64,000 bases of DNA from Congeria kusceri (taxonomy: Eukaryota > Mollusca > Bivalvia > Myida > Dreissenidae): positions 50,352,081-50,416,080 of the forward strand of contig CM051034.1 of assembly GCA_027627225.1 (NCBI GenBank), read 5' to 3'. The notes under the pieces were generated by a model. The model ran no database searches and was not told the DNA's origin. It was given only the letters and a program-made list of their open reading frames with translations. This document shows, piece by piece, positions 45,045-61,647 of this stretch. The translations under genes were made by a program, and so were the position numbers. Every line of letters starts with the position of its first letter. The stretch's first letter is position 1.

Positions 45045-45207
45045 TGAAGCGTGTCATGGGAAAACCAGACTTAATGCATGTGTGTAAAGTGTGTCCCGGA
45101 TCAGCCTGATCCGGGATGATACTTTCCGCCTACAGTGGATTTTTGTTTAGAAGAGACTTCCTTGAACGCCCATGCATGAAGCCTGGTTTTCCCACGACAC
45201 GCCTCAT
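45045..45207. mobile_element. Palindromic MITE-like element, copy 3, internally deleted
   Basis: GTGTCATGGGAAAACCAGAC on the left and TGGTTTTCCCACGACACGCC on the right. One of the internal hairpin arms has collapsed to GGATCAGCCTGATCCGGG. Confidence 0.8.
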
Positions 45208-45454
45208 ATAATTTCAAAATCTTAAAATTCTCTGTGAGCATTCGACAAACTGATAAACCATAGTTAGTTTTTAAAACTTAGTGATAAAATGTTGTGGACA
45301 GGCTCCAAAGTGTAGTTCTTGTCATTGTATTGTTTAATTTATCAATTTCTTCATTAATCACTATAACACGTCTGTTTTGGTAATCGCATTAATGTTAATA
45401 TTAATGGTAAAATGGTGTTTGTATATGCAGTATTATGTACTGAATTTGCTACCT

Positions 45455-50657
<5,203 letters not shown>

Positions 50658-51054
50658 CAGAAATACCAGAACATGAAAAACCTTTATTAACAGCCTCTCT
50701 TCCTTCATTTTAGGCAACAGATATCTGTACCGTAGGTTGTGACTCTGTACGCCAAAAAACAACAACAGAAATCCGTACCGGAGGTTTGGACTCCGTGTGC
50801 CAAGAGCTCTTTTGAAAGGTCATCAACGAAACCCCAGGATGGTCAAATATGGTGCTGGTTACCTAGGCAATGAGAGGAAACAATTAGTCAAAGTTAAACA
50901 TATTGAAGTGTAAACTGTAGTATAACCAAGGCAAAAGAAAACATAAACTATAATAATTCAGGTGAAAGCAAAACACAGTGATTTATTGTTATACTGGTAT
51001 GTAAAATAAGAAAATAATTAAGAAATAATTTTCGATTTAGAGTTATTTATCTGC

Positions 51055-51320
51055 TCAGAAACAATGATTCGGAGTTCTGATGTGTATGAATTAAACCACC
51101 AAGGCATTTGTGTTAATATACCGCATCAGAATAACAAATAGGTGTTTATTGGCCAATAAACAATGATAATGCGAAAATTATTTCGATTCTAACATGACAT
51201 GACAACATTTTCTGCAATTACAATGCGAACTATATTTTACAGTTTCGAAACTATTTTTTCAGGTTTTTTATTGGTAAATTAACAAAAAATAATTTGTTCT
51301 GTCTATATAAAGCTCTGCAT
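51055..51320. repeat. Dispersed repeat (CCAATAAACAA family)
   Basis: GGAGTTCTGATG, GAATTAAACCAC, GGCCAATAAACAATGATAAT and TTATTTCGATTCTAACATGA occur in the same order at 62205-62350, and partly at 6935-7065. Confidence 0.7.
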
Positions 51321-51344
51321 GTGTCATCTTAGAATATGATTTTA

Positions 51345-51665
51345 CATTTATGAGTTTGTTCGTTCGTTAGTTTTGGATTTTTCACCGTTTTTAACAGTAT
51401 TTCAGTCATATCACGGCGGACAGTTAACCTACTCACACTTTTCCTGGGCAAGCTTAGCCGATCTAAGCAGTTTACCAGTACTAAGTGCACATACCCATGC
51501 CAGTAACTGACAACTGCCCCACTTGAATCAGAGGTAGGGGGAGAATGGCCGTAGAAATAATTTCATGACTAATGCCTGCACAAGTTATGTGGCCTGGCTG
51601 GGGTTCAAACTCATGGTCCCTGGATTGGTCAAGCACTCTACCAACTGAGCTAGCCAATTTTGTTT
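51345..51665 (-). mobile_element. tRNA-derived SINE
   Basis: Head (minus strand) TGGCTAGCTCAGTTGGTAGAG (A box) and GAGTTTGAACCCC (B box), at 51590-51660. The body contains GGCATGGGTATGTGCACTTA and GACTGAAATACTGTT, and the tail has an AACGAACGAACAAAC repeat near 51355. The conserved 3' portion resembles SINEs widespread in molluscs (RUDI/V-SINE-like); that name is from memory. Confidence 0.8.
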
Positions 51666-51779
51666 GTTTGTTGTTATTTTTTAATTTAATATTTATGATT
51701 CTATAGAGGTAGGTGGTGGGGACTAGTCTATATCAAATGAGATGAAGGGCATAAAAAACATGGCTCTCCCTGGCTGAAA

Positions 51780-52150
51780 ATGCAGCCAAATGTCCATTGA
51801 AAGCTACGGTGTTTAATCTATGTTCTCATTAACTGAAAGCTATTGTATTCTTACTGACTGCATTCTAACTCATTAAAAGCTACAGTGTTAAACTGGTGTT
51901 CTAAAGTGACTGAATTGAAACATACTCTGTTCTAATTAACTGAAAGTTGCTGCCTTCAAGCTATGATCTCATTCATGATTATTAAAAGCTAACATATTCT
52001 CATACACTCAATGCAATGTGTTAGAATTAACTGTGTTCTTATTCGCTAAAAGCTTCTGTGTTTAATCTATGTTCTCATTAACAGAAAGCTACTGTATTTA
52101 AACTGTGGTCTCGCTACTGTGTACTCAGTTATTGATCACTAAACGCTACC
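51780..52150 (+). repeat. Imperfect ~45-bp repeat (GAAAGCTACTGTGTT words)
   Basis: AAAGCTACNGTGTTTAATCT, TATGTTCTCATTAACTGAAA and variants recur about eight times with drifted spacing. Confidence 0.65.
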
Positions 52151-52496
52151 AATAAGACTTATCCACCGATCTTTTGCTTAACGAACAATGTAAGGGCTTT
52201 TTTTCACCATTTTGGTAATATAACCAATTAGGAATATAAGGGTCGAATCACCTAAAACTGGGAAAATTACAATTGTTTTATTAATAAAATTGGAATAATT
52301 ATAAAATAACTACATAAAATTGAATGTTCTGAACGAAAACAAATCAGTAAAACAGTTATTACAAGTTCCACATTCTTTATTTCTGCACTGAACACCTCTT
52401 ATTTCCAAACATCTCAAAGTCGAACTATCATTTGTTAATTTTGGGAATGGATTTGGAAAAAACGAGATACTTTTTGCCATTGAGAATATGAGCCAA

Positions 52497-52715
52497 TAAT
52501 GGCTATAAAATTGGCCAAAACAAGCCCTGAATGTATGCTATAAAATTGGGCAAAACAAACCCTGAATGTATGCTATAAAACTGGCCAAAACAAGCCCTGA
52601 ATGTATGCTATAAAATAGGCCAAAACAAGCCCTGAATGTATGCTATAAAATTGGCCAAAACAAGCCCTGAATGTATGCTATAAAATTGGCCAAAACAAGC
52701 CCTGAATGTATGAAC
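52497..52715 (+). repeat. 35-bp minisatellite, ~6 copies
   Basis: Unit TGTATGCTATAAAATTGGCC then AAAACAAGCCCTGAA, nearly identical between copies. Confidence 0.95.
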
Positions 52716-52787
52716 ATAATATTGAACACGTAATGAATATGAGTATCAAGCTGCCATGCAAGGAAATGCATAACATAACTAGAAATG

Positions 52788-53048
52788 AGGCGCGTCGTGA
52801 GAAAACCGGTCTTAATGCATGTGTGTAAAGTGTCGTCCCGGATTAGCCTGTGCAGTCTGCACAAGCTAATCCGGGATGGCACTATCCGCTTTTAAAGTAT
52901 TTTCTGTTTCAAGGAAGTCTCTTCTAAACATAAATCCACTGTAGGCCGAAAGTGCCGACCTGGATTAGCCTGTGCGGACTGGACAGGCTAATCCAGGACG
53001 ACACTTTACGCACATTCATTAAGCCCGGTTTTCCCATGACGCTGCTCA
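52788..53048. mobile_element. Palindromic MITE-like element, copy 4
   Basis: GAGGCGCGTCGTGAGAAAAC on the left, GCCCGGTTTTCCCATGACGC on the right, and both internal GATTAGCC hairpins. Confidence 0.85.
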
Positions 53049-53071
53049 AATGTAACCACATCGGCGTAACA

Positions 53072-53440
53072 ACTGACTCAGGCTTATTTGAGGGACATTC
53101 TGTGTTATTCGGAAGCATACATACTTTGCTAGTCTCTGTGTTAGAAACAATACTACATCAGTGTACAAACTGGCTCTGACTTATTTGAGGGACATTCTGT
53201 GTTATTTGGAAGCATACATACTTTGCTAGTCTCTGTGTTAGAAACAATACTACATCAGTGTACAACTGACTCTGACTTATTTGAGGGACATTCTGTGTTA
53301 TTCGGAAGCATACATACTTTGCTAGTCTCTGTGTTAGAAACAATACTACATCAGTGTACAACTGACTCTGACTTATTTGAGGGACATTCTGTGTTATTTG
53401 GAAGCATACATACTTTGCTAGTCTCTGTGTTAACTGACGA
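53072..53440 (+). repeat. 96-bp minisatellite, ~4 copies
   Basis: Unit begins ACTCTGACTTATTTGAGGGA and ends CATCAGTGTACAACTG. The third copy is nearly identical to the second, and the last is partial. Confidence 0.95.
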
Positions 53441-53786
53441 CATTGAAACTCTGTGATCCCTTCCCTCGGGCAATGTCAAATCATAAACCCTCTGAAAAGC
53501 AAACAATGTCAGATGGAAAAAAAAAGAGCAAACAAAAACACCGCTCGGACCTTGGCAGAAAAGATGGGTTGCATGGTTGGTCTTCAGAGTTTTGTGAGTT
53601 TTGTGAGCCTGCATACAGCACTGTAGCAATTTTGAATGCATATTCAATTATTTATAACTAACATAAAAAACCACCAAGAATGTAGTTTCCATGGAAACTA
53701 TTATTTTTCTGCGACCTTGACTCCCACAGATACCAAATAATTATAATCTTGAGTAAGGTCTGTTATAGTTACTTATTTTTCAAATG

Positions 53787-54065
53787 GATCATAAGAAAAC
53801 ATTATCGAAAATCAATGATTCCAAAATATTTTCTTGTGTAGCCATAAACAGATTGGATCATAAGAAAACATTGTCGAAAATCAACAATTCCAAAATATTG
53901 TCTTGCGTAGCCATGAACAGAAGAGGTCATTAGAAAACATTGTCGAAAATCAACGATTACAAAATATTTTATTGTGTAGCCATAAACAGATTGGATCATA
54001 AGAAAACATTGTCGAAAATCAACAATTCCAAAATATTGTCTTGCGTAGCCATGAACAGAATGGAT
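53787..54065 (+). repeat. 69-bp minisatellite, 4 copies
   Basis: Unit GATCATAAGAAAACATTGTC then GAAAATCAACAATTCCAAAA to AACAGATTG. Copies 2 and 4 are nearly identical, as are 1 and 3, suggesting duplication of a two-unit block. Confidence 0.9.
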
Positions 54066-54777
54066 AATTATTTCTTTTTATTCACGTTTTTATGGTGTAC
54101 ATTCCTCATAGAAATGCATATAATAATGATCAAAGTATTTTCCAGCATGAACATATGGAAATAAGCATCTTTCAAATAAAAAATATGTACAAAAGCTTCT
54201 CAAATCTGACCATTTTAAAGTATATACAATCATGTACAGAAAGATTTCTATGTAGCTATGGGGACATTTTTTCTGCAAGGTCTTGAAAATCAAAAAGCAA
54301 AACTTGCTATGAATAAGCTTGAAGACAATGGAACAATGGTCAAAATGATATAAATAAATACAAAATCACTTTGATGATATAAAAACGATATGTTGCAGTC
54401 TTGATGACATAATGACATAATGTTAATGTTTTACAACATTAATATCTAATGCATCAATTTCAACCAACACAATTTAATGATTATCTTTCTTTGAAAAATT
54501 ATTTTTGTTTTTATTTTCTGGTGTTTGTTTCTTAAAAACATACATTTTGTAAGTCATACAAAGCACAAGTTATTGAAGTGAATCTTAGTATTTATGCAAT
54601 TTTCTAATTAGTCTTTGTCATATCCAGTTTTTAAATGGCAATATTTTTGTTTCTTCAAAAGTTTGTTTTAAATTTTCATCATGTCATAACCATACATTAT
54701 TATTATTATTATCATTATTGTGAAAACAAATTAAAGCATATACTTTAGAAGAGGGAAAATCAAGGGGGATAACTTAC
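54066..54777. other. Intron sequence, no feature
   Basis: AT-rich intron DNA of the abLIM-like gene with a short (TTA)n run at 54698-54715. Confidence 0.5.
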
Positions 54778-54863
54778 ATAATCTAGATCTAGTGGTCCCC
54801 CATAGATTCCCGAAACAGGCAGAGTAGCAGCCCTTGGCGAAAGTCCATACCCAGGTTTAGGTG
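54778..54863 (-). CDS. abLIM/UNC-115-like: exon before the headpiece
   Basis: 86 nt, phase 1 in, phase 0 out; acceptor GTCTTTTCAG, donor TAT followed by GTAAGTTA. Encodes PKPGYGLSPRAATLPVSGIYGG and LDLDY, a Pro/Gly-rich linker leading straight into the headpiece (EYPYE). Linkers of this kind link the LIM part of abLIM to its actin-binding end. Confidence 0.85.
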
Positions 54864-55214
54864 CTGAAAAGACAACATGGATTCAATATAAACACGCACA
54901 AGTGTTTTCAATTCTTATCAAAATAAAGAGCAATTAAAAACATAGATACAAACATTATGTATAGCATAAGCTTAGAAATAAAAGTACATATTGCAAAAGC
55001 TCTGTAAGGCTATACAAGGTTTTGCCACTGAAGCATGATGTTTTCTTTAAAAAAAATTTGCAAACAGAAACCGACGTTAGAGCAGTAAATTCATTATAAT
55101 TTTGCAACCTAAGGAGATTTGTTTATATTTATTTGCATGCATAATGCAGAGAAACCCTTATTGTGGCAGTACGTCCATTATAATTTAAACAAATCAATCT
55201 AATAAGAATATATG

Positions 55215-55445
55215 AATAACTGAACTTAATGCTGGTGTGCAAAGTGTCATCCTGCACAGGCTGATCCGGGACGACACTTTTTCATTTTATGGAATTTTCT
55301 GTTTCAAGGAAGTCTCTTCTAAACATAAATCCACTGTTGGCGGAAAGTACTGTCCTGGATTAGCCTGTGAGGACTGCATACGCTGATCCGAGACAACACT
55401 TTACGCACATGCATTAAGCCCGGTTTTCCCACGACACACCTCATA
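55215..55445. mobile_element. Palindromic MITE-like element, copy 5, left end damaged
   Basis: The right end GCCCGGTTTTCCCACGACAC is intact. The left end begins ACTTAATGCTGGTGTGCAAA, lacking the first ~25 bp. The left internal hairpin is reduced. Confidence 0.8.
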
Positions 55446-55499
55446 TTTATTTGTAAAATTGTGTCATTTAAGAGAAAGATCCAGAGAAAAATAGCAGGA

Positions 55500-55670
55500 C
55501 GCTGCACCCTTCTCACTTTTTTTGGTTCCCACATGCTGCCCCTCTGGGCTGGGCAACAGAGGCATGTTGAATGCCTTGAGATACTATCATACATGTTTGG
55601 TTCCCACATGCTGCCCCTCTGGGCTGGTCAACAGAGGCATGTTGAATACCTTGCGATACTATCAAACATT
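55500..55670 (+). repeat. ~76-bp direct duplication
   Basis: TTGGTTCCCACATGCTGCCC to ACTATCA at about 55520-55590 and again at about 55597-55664, with few changes. Confidence 0.85.
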
Positions 55671-55769
55671 TTTGCAAATATTCAATAACAAATGAAGAAA
55701 ATGTGTTTGAAATCATCAATTAGAAGCACTGAAATTGAAATATTCCTGAAATAATCGGACTATCAAAGA

Positions 55770-56012
55770 ACTGGGCCCATATTCGCAAACCCATTCTTAG
55801 ACTTATGAACAAAGAATAGACTTAGACTCAAGAAAAAATACTTCTGCGTTTACAAATAAGCTGGGTACCAATTGCTAACGTCATTGTTGAAATTAGAGAG
55901 GGTGAATACCATGTACGACTCAAATTTACAGCGCTCTTAGAACCGAACAGTTTAAAGAATATTCTTTATTAATAGTCTTAGGTCTATGAATGGGTTGGAG
56001 AACATGGGCTAT
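55770..56012. mobile_element. Inverted-repeat element whose right end seeds a minisatellite
   Basis: Left GGGCCCATATTCGCAAACCC then ATTCTTAGACTTATGA; right TCTATGAATGGGTTGGAGAA then CATGGGCT. These are inverted copies of each other and related to 35893-36399. Confidence 0.7.
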
Positions 56013-56250
56013 GGTCTGACTTTCCCCTGCTCATGTCTATGAATGGGTTGGAGAACATGGGCTATGGTCTGACTTTCCCCTGCTCATGTCTATGAATGGG
56101 TTGGAGAACATGGGCTATGGTCTGACTTTCCCCTGCTCATGTCTATGAATGGGTTGGAGAACATGGGCTATGGTCTGACTTTCCCCTGCTCATGTCTATG
56201 AATGGGTTGGAGAACATGGGCTATGGTCTGACTTTCCCCTGCTCATTTTC
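55983..56250 (+). repeat. 53-bp minisatellite, 5 essentially perfect copies
   Basis: Unit TCTATGAATGGGTTGGAGAA, CATGGGCTATGGTCTGACTT, TCCCCTGCTCATG, at 55983, 56036, 56089, 56142 and 56195. The first half is the right end of the preceding inverted-repeat element and the second half is flanking DNA. It lies ~50 bp beyond the donor of exon 56301-56393. Confidence 0.97.
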
Positions 56251-56300
56251 AGTAGCACCCCGCACCTTCATGGAACCTGCATCTTTCACTACAATTATAC

Positions 56301-56393
56301 CTGGGAAGTTGCCGACAATGGATATCGTCCGGTATCCTCGTATATCGCTGTCATCCCACGACCGCCGCGAGCGATCTATGATACGAGATGGCG
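56301..56393 (-). CDS. abLIM/UNC-115-like: exon with PSR...WDD segment
   Basis: 93 nt, phase 1 at both ends; acceptor CATTTTCAG, donor CCCAG followed by GTATAAT. Encodes PSRIIDRSRRSWDDSDIRGY and RTISIVGNFP. The joined Ser codon with the previous exon gives PMFASPSR, a boundary I recall from invertebrate UNC-115/abLIM proteins. Basic, Ser-rich, likely unstructured linker with possible phosphosites. Confidence 0.85.
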
Positions 56394-56499
56394 CTGAAAA
56401 TGTTAAACAGAACTTGCACTCCACAGAATTACTGTAAATTTAATGCAATAACTACATTTTTTTATTAAATCCTCATGCATTAAACAATTATCTAATGTA

Positions 56500-58102
56500 C
56501 AGTAGAACCTGTCTAAACTGAACGGCGTAGGGACCGGGTCGATCGTTCGGTTTTCAGAGGTGTTCGGTTTACCAAGGTTTTTATATCATTTCTCTAAAAA
56601 AATTTACATTCTATTTTATATGTTAAATCGAGTATATAATAAGACAATAACATGTTGATGTTTACAATTTTATTATTGTTTATTATTTCCTTGTCAAAAA
56701 TATTTATTTTGTACACAAAACGCCACTTAAATTATCAATCAAACGTATTCAAAGAGCAACTTATTTACATAAAACAGCGCCTAAATAATTAATGTTGTAG
56801 TGATTTTATAGTCATGTATTAACAGTTTGTAACAACTTACTAGACTGTTTTCTGCCAACTAGCATATTTTCGATATAGATGATACTGTTGTGATACATTT
56901 TAACATTTACACTGTACGTATATTTTAACATAAAACACGACCAACTAATTTTTTTTTTCACAATTGACCATTGTTGTACATACCGACTAGCTAATTGCTA
57001 AGTGTACCACTGCCCGATTATCACCATGGCGATTTTGCCCTTTGTGTGTAATTGTTTCACCATTTATCGGGTTAACACCTGTGCGGTATCGCGAAGTGAC
57101 ACCTGCCAGGATACACGGTTCAGTTTATTCAGGTCATTTAAGGTTGAATGAGATCAAATTTGTGATAAAACTGTTCGGTATTCGGTTTGGACAGGGTTCG
57201 GTTTATTAAGGTTTTTGGTTATATAAAATAAGAAGGAAACACGAGGGACATGATGGCCCAAAGCGCTCACCTGAGAACTGGTACAGATGAAGACCATTCT
57301 GTTGTGACAGGTTTGAAAATTAAGGTATCTGAACAATACACAGTGGGGTTAGTATCAATTTTGATTTAAAACATCGGTAAGTGCAATGGGCTAACTAAAC
57401 TATGAGTTGGGTAGTGGATGTGCGTTTTTTTGCAAATGGTTCTCAAATCATTTTTCTCGATATTCTTACCTGACCCTTTTTCATTAAGTCATTGAAAATT
57501 CTGGAAAATGCACAAGCAGTAGATTTAATGTCTTTTTCGCAAACAGTTTTAGAAAACTAGCTGCAATGCGATAATTGCGACGGCTGTGCTATAAGGTAAA
57601 GTTTTGCTTTTTCTTTGATAATTTTCTGTCCAATGATGATAAATGATAATAATGCAGGCTCTGAAGACATCATAGTTGCATGTACAAATAACTGCATGCA
57701 AGTCTTGCAACTGTTGGAAATCAAATTGTATCAATCAATTTTTATGGTCATACACAAACTGTGTAAGTTTGGTCAACATTGAATCAAAAATCGTGTGTGC
57801 AAGCCAATCATTGATAACTTGTTGATGTGTTTTTCCAAACACAAGGGGCAATAACTCTGGTGTTTCTGGCCCGATCATGCTTATATTCTTCTTCACCTGT
57901 AGTCTTTGAATAAAAAATGTAGTCTTTATCGCGATATCGGTCCAAATTGTTGACGGCACCTTGACGACGGAAGGACGGACGATGCCGGAGAGGTCCCCTA
58001 TACCAATAGCTCACCGAGCACTTCGCGCTCAGGTGAGCTAAAAAATCAGGACTGACACAGCCGTTCGGTTTTGACAGGGTTCGGTTTGGACAGGTTTCAC
58101 TG
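56500..58102. mobile_element. Tigger/pogo-like (Tc1-mariner) element without transposase
   Basis: TA on both outer sides (56498-56499, 58103-58104). Ends CAGTAGAACCTGTCTAAACT and GTTTGGACAGGTTTCACTG are inverted (CAGT(A/G)AAACCTGTC...). CAGT-starting ends and TA targets are typical of Tigger/pogo. GTTCGGTTT words occur at both ends. No DDE frame remains. A family-A-like element (57238-58040) is inserted inside. Confidence 0.75.
57238..58040 (-). mobile_element. Family-A-like element nested in the Tigger-like element
   Basis: Starts GGAAACACGAGGGACATGATGG (a drifted AACAAGAG plus hairpin), then GCGCTCACCTGAG; ends GCGCTCAGGTGAGCT, with the same sub-terminal inverted repeats as 41894-43934. 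The core is not obviously tandem. Confidence 0.65.
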
Positions 58103-58494
58103 TAATTCAATATTTTGCACTTAAAAACAAGGATTTTTTTCTTAATAGTAACTTCGATCTCAATTATTCTTTCAAACAATGCCACAAGAAAGACATTCAG
58201 TCATAAATTCTTGTGCACTGGCAAAATATCTAGGCAACAAAAATACAAAATTAACTAACTCAAAATATTAGATTTATATGAGACCAATGGAATTTTAACA
58301 AAAACTTAAATCGTCCACGCTTTGATCAAGTGTGCTTTATGGTATTGACAAGTGAAATTTACCTAACAAATTATTTTCATTTCGAAACAAAAAATTGCAC
58401 TGTCGTGCAATTTCTGTTAGAAAATTGTCCACAAATACATTGATACCATATTCTGAGAGAACAAAATATCCAGCTAACTAAAGAAAAATCTTAC

Positions 58495-58755
58495 ATGCAA
58501 ACATCGGGCACTGATATCTTGTCTGGTATTTTGGCTCATATTTTGCATTCGGCACCCGAGATGCCTTCCATGGGTCGAGTGGCTTCATCGGGGCCATCTT
58601 GGCCATCTCCAACTCATTGTAGATGACCTTGCCAATGCCCGATTCGTCCTTGAACTTCTTCAGTTCCTCGATTTCTCGTTTTATTTTTGGGTCCTCGAAG
58701 ACAGGTTCGTCCTCATCATCGTCATCCTCGCCTCGGCTCTTGCGTCTTTGCCGCA
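58495..58755 (-). CDS. abLIM/UNC-115-like: acidic / GIGKVIYNELE exon
   Basis: 261 nt, 86 full codons, phase 1 in and phase 1 out; acceptor TCTTTCCAG, donor GCAT followed by GTAAGA. Encodes a basic-then-acidic start (RQRRKSRGEDDDDEDEP), a charged helix IKREIEELKKFKDESGIGKV, IYNELE, then LDPWKASRVPNAKYEPKYQT and RYQCPMFA. The SGIGKVIYNELE block and the DP...SR.P...EP.Y..RY..P.(N/F)A pattern match the region before the headpiece in invertebrate UNC-115/abLIM proteins (recollection). The frame needs one more base from an upstream exon, which must lie above 58755 and possibly outside the window. LIM domains are not visible here. Confidence 0.85.
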
Positions 58756-59399
58756 CTGGAAAGACAAATTAAACATGGTTTAAGCACTCATTTATCACTC
58801 AGAGCACCACACCTTTCTTGCTTTTTTTGCATTTCTGGCATTTTTATGTTTTGCATCCCTAAAAACATATATAGGCATGTGCCCAAAGTGCCTAAAGGAA
58901 GCTACGCTACTGAATGTAAAGGCCACTCAATGTGCAGCAGTAATCACTGGGCAGCACTACTGCACCGGCATTTGGATATAAAACATGCAGCCATGGAATG
59001 TGACATTGAGTAAACAGATTCACCATCATGCAACTACCTACTTTTCCATCTTATCTGAAGATCTGATAACGGCTTAGCTGAATAGGCATCTGGGAATAAC
59101 CTCTGCAGTTCTGGTTTATATGGATTAATAACAGCAGATGACTAGCTAGTGTAACATAATGTATTAAGATCTATCTTCAAAGAGATGAAATTGTTTGTAA
59201 CACTTGGCTATAATTTCATTCACTTAATGCAGTTTGATATATTACACAATAGAACAGCTGGTGGAAACGATAAACAAAACATTTATTGAAATTAACAGCA
59301 GCAAATCTTGGGACAAATTTTCATGCACACTGCTAAAAGATACCTAATACGCTGTAAGAACTTGTAAATGGCATGTACAACAACAATACTAATGTGTGT
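58756..59399. other. Intron or upstream flank, no exon recognised
   Basis: No frame with LIM-type Cys/His spacing or a splice-consistent small exon was found. Confidence 0.45.
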
Positions 59400-60920
59400 T
59401 AACATCTGCTAGTTCTTGTAGTATCATGTACGCCCACACTGCAAGTACTTGTAGGACATCCTATGTCATGTACACCCTCAATGCTAGTACTTGTATATCC
59501 CATGTCATGTACACCCACACTGCAAGTACTTGAAGGACATCCCATGTCATGTACATCTGAACTGTTAGTACTTGTTGGAAATCCCATGTCACGTACACCC
59601 ACACTGCTAGTACTTGTAGGACATATCATGTACACTCACAATGTTAGTCCTTGTTGGACATCCTATGTCATGTACACCCACACTGTTAGTACTTGTTGGA
59701 CATCCTATATCATGTACACTCACACTGTTAGGACTTGTTGGACATCCTGTCATGTACACTCACACTGTTAGAACTTGTTGGACATCCTATGTCATGTACA
59801 CCCACACTGTTAGGACTTGTTGGACATCCTATGTCATGTACACCCACACTGTTAGGACTTGTTGGACATCCTATGTCATGTACACTCACACTGTTAGTAC
59901 TTGTATATCCTATGCCATGTACACTCACACTGTTAGTACTTGTTGGACATCCTGTCATGTACACTCACACTGTTAGAACTTGTTGGACATCCTATGCCAT
60001 GTACACCCACACTGTTAGTACTTGTTGGACATCCTATGTCATGTACACCCACACGGTTAGAACTTGTTGGACAGCCTATGCCATGTACACTCACACTGTT
60101 TGTACTTGTTGGACATGCTATGTCATGTACACTCACACTGTTAGTACTTGTATATCCTATGTCATGTACACTCACACTGTTGGTACTTGTTGGACATCCT
60201 ATGTCATGTACACCCTCAATGCTCGTACTTGTATGTACACCCACACAGCAAGTACTTGAAGGACATCCCATGTCATGTACATATGAACTGTTAGTACTTG
60301 TAGGAAACCCCATGTCATGTACACTGTCACTGCTAGTACTTGTATGACATTCTATATCATATACACCCACACTGTACTTGTGGGGCAACCCATGTCATAC
60401 ACGCCCACACTGCTAGTACTTGCAGGACATCCAATGTCATGTACACCCTCACTGCTAGTACTTGTAGGACAACCCATGTCATACACACCCACACTGCTAG
60501 TACTTGTAGGACATCCAATGTCATGTACACTGTCACTGCTAGTACTTGTAGGACATCCAATGTCATGTACACCCACACTGCTATTACTTGTAGGACAACC
60601 CACGTCATACACACCCACACTGCTAGTACTTGTAGGACATCCAATGTCATGTACACCCTCACTTCTAGTACTTGTAGGACAACCCATGATTACACACCCA
60701 CACTGCTAGTACTTGTAGGACATTCCATGTCATGTACACCCTCACTGCTAGTACTTGTAGGCCATCCAATGTTTTGTACACTGTCACTGCTAGTACTTGT
60801 AGGACATTCTATATCATATACACACACACTGCTAGCACTTGTAGGACATCCCATGTCATGTACACCCTCACTGCAAGTACTTGCAGGAAATCCCGTGTCA
60901 TGTACGACCACAAAATCACA
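59400..60920. repeat. 42-bp minisatellite, ~36 copies
   Basis: Unit ACATCCTATGTCATGTACAC then CCACACTGTTAGTACTTGTTGG. Variants (TGTAGGACAACCCATGTCATA; CTGCTAGTACTTGTAGG) are clustered: mainly TTG-type units before about 60190 and TAG-type after. 42 bp is a multiple of three, so all frames appear open. Confidence 0.95.
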
Positions 60921-61164
60921 TAATCTTCATTTGCTTCCTAATTGAAAATAATCGTACCAACATTTCATCCTAAATAAACTGTTCAATATTATTTCTTGGG
61001 GAACTTAGAACTAATTGTTTTCATTAAGAACCTTGATTCCCTCCGAATACAAATCTATAAATATAAAGCATAGCAAAATTGCATTTGTATTACTTTGTTG
61101 TTTGCCAATAATGAAGTGTGCTTGTCATTAATGTAATCTGAACAATATATTATTGAATAATTAA

Positions 61165-61643
61165 AGGGACAATGTCAACGAAAAATTGGCTTCCAACTGC
61201 ACTATAAATTATATTATTTGATGGAAATGCGCTTTACTAAGACATGTGCATTAAATAAATGACAAATAATATAAAACAAAATAGCAAAAAAGTCTGAAAA
61301 AATTTAAACCCCTAGCGGGAATCGAACTCACGACGTAGGAGCCATACAAAGAAATGACAGTTGACAGCGCTTTAACCAACTGCGCTATCATGCTTGGTAA
61401 GGAGTCGTGTGAAAACTATGGTTATACAAAATGCTCACAATTCTGAGGTCAAAATGTAAACAGGAAAAGGGCCAAACAAACAAAACCCTTATTATAAATT
61501 GATTTTTATCTCATAATGCGGACACTCTTTTCCCATTTTGTATATCCTGTTTTAACCGTTATTATATGCCAGTATTAATATCTAAATTTTAGATTTTTTA
61601 AAGAGATTGCCCCCTTGAGGCCCTTTTCGATGGCATAGTCCCT
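61165..61643. mobile_element. TTAA-flanked element carrying a tRNA-like domain, copy 3
   Basis: TTAA at 61161-61164 and TTAC at 61644-61647 (one change). Ends AGGGACAATGTCAACG and GCATAGTCCCT are inverted over the outer bases. A tRNA-like domain lies at about 61313-61395. Confidence 0.65.
61313..61395 (-). pseudogene. tRNA-like domain inside the TTAA element
   Basis: On the minus strand, ATAGCGCAGTTGGTTAAAGC (A box) and GAGTTCGATTCCC (B box), followed by GCTAGGGG. The two ends do not pair well. The sequence differs from the tRNA-like domains of the other two copies. Confidence 0.65.
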
Positions 61644-61647
61644 TTAC

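Noticed and set aside
59400..60945. Several 100-200-codon frames
   Set aside because: By-products of the 42-bp minisatellite, open on both strands.
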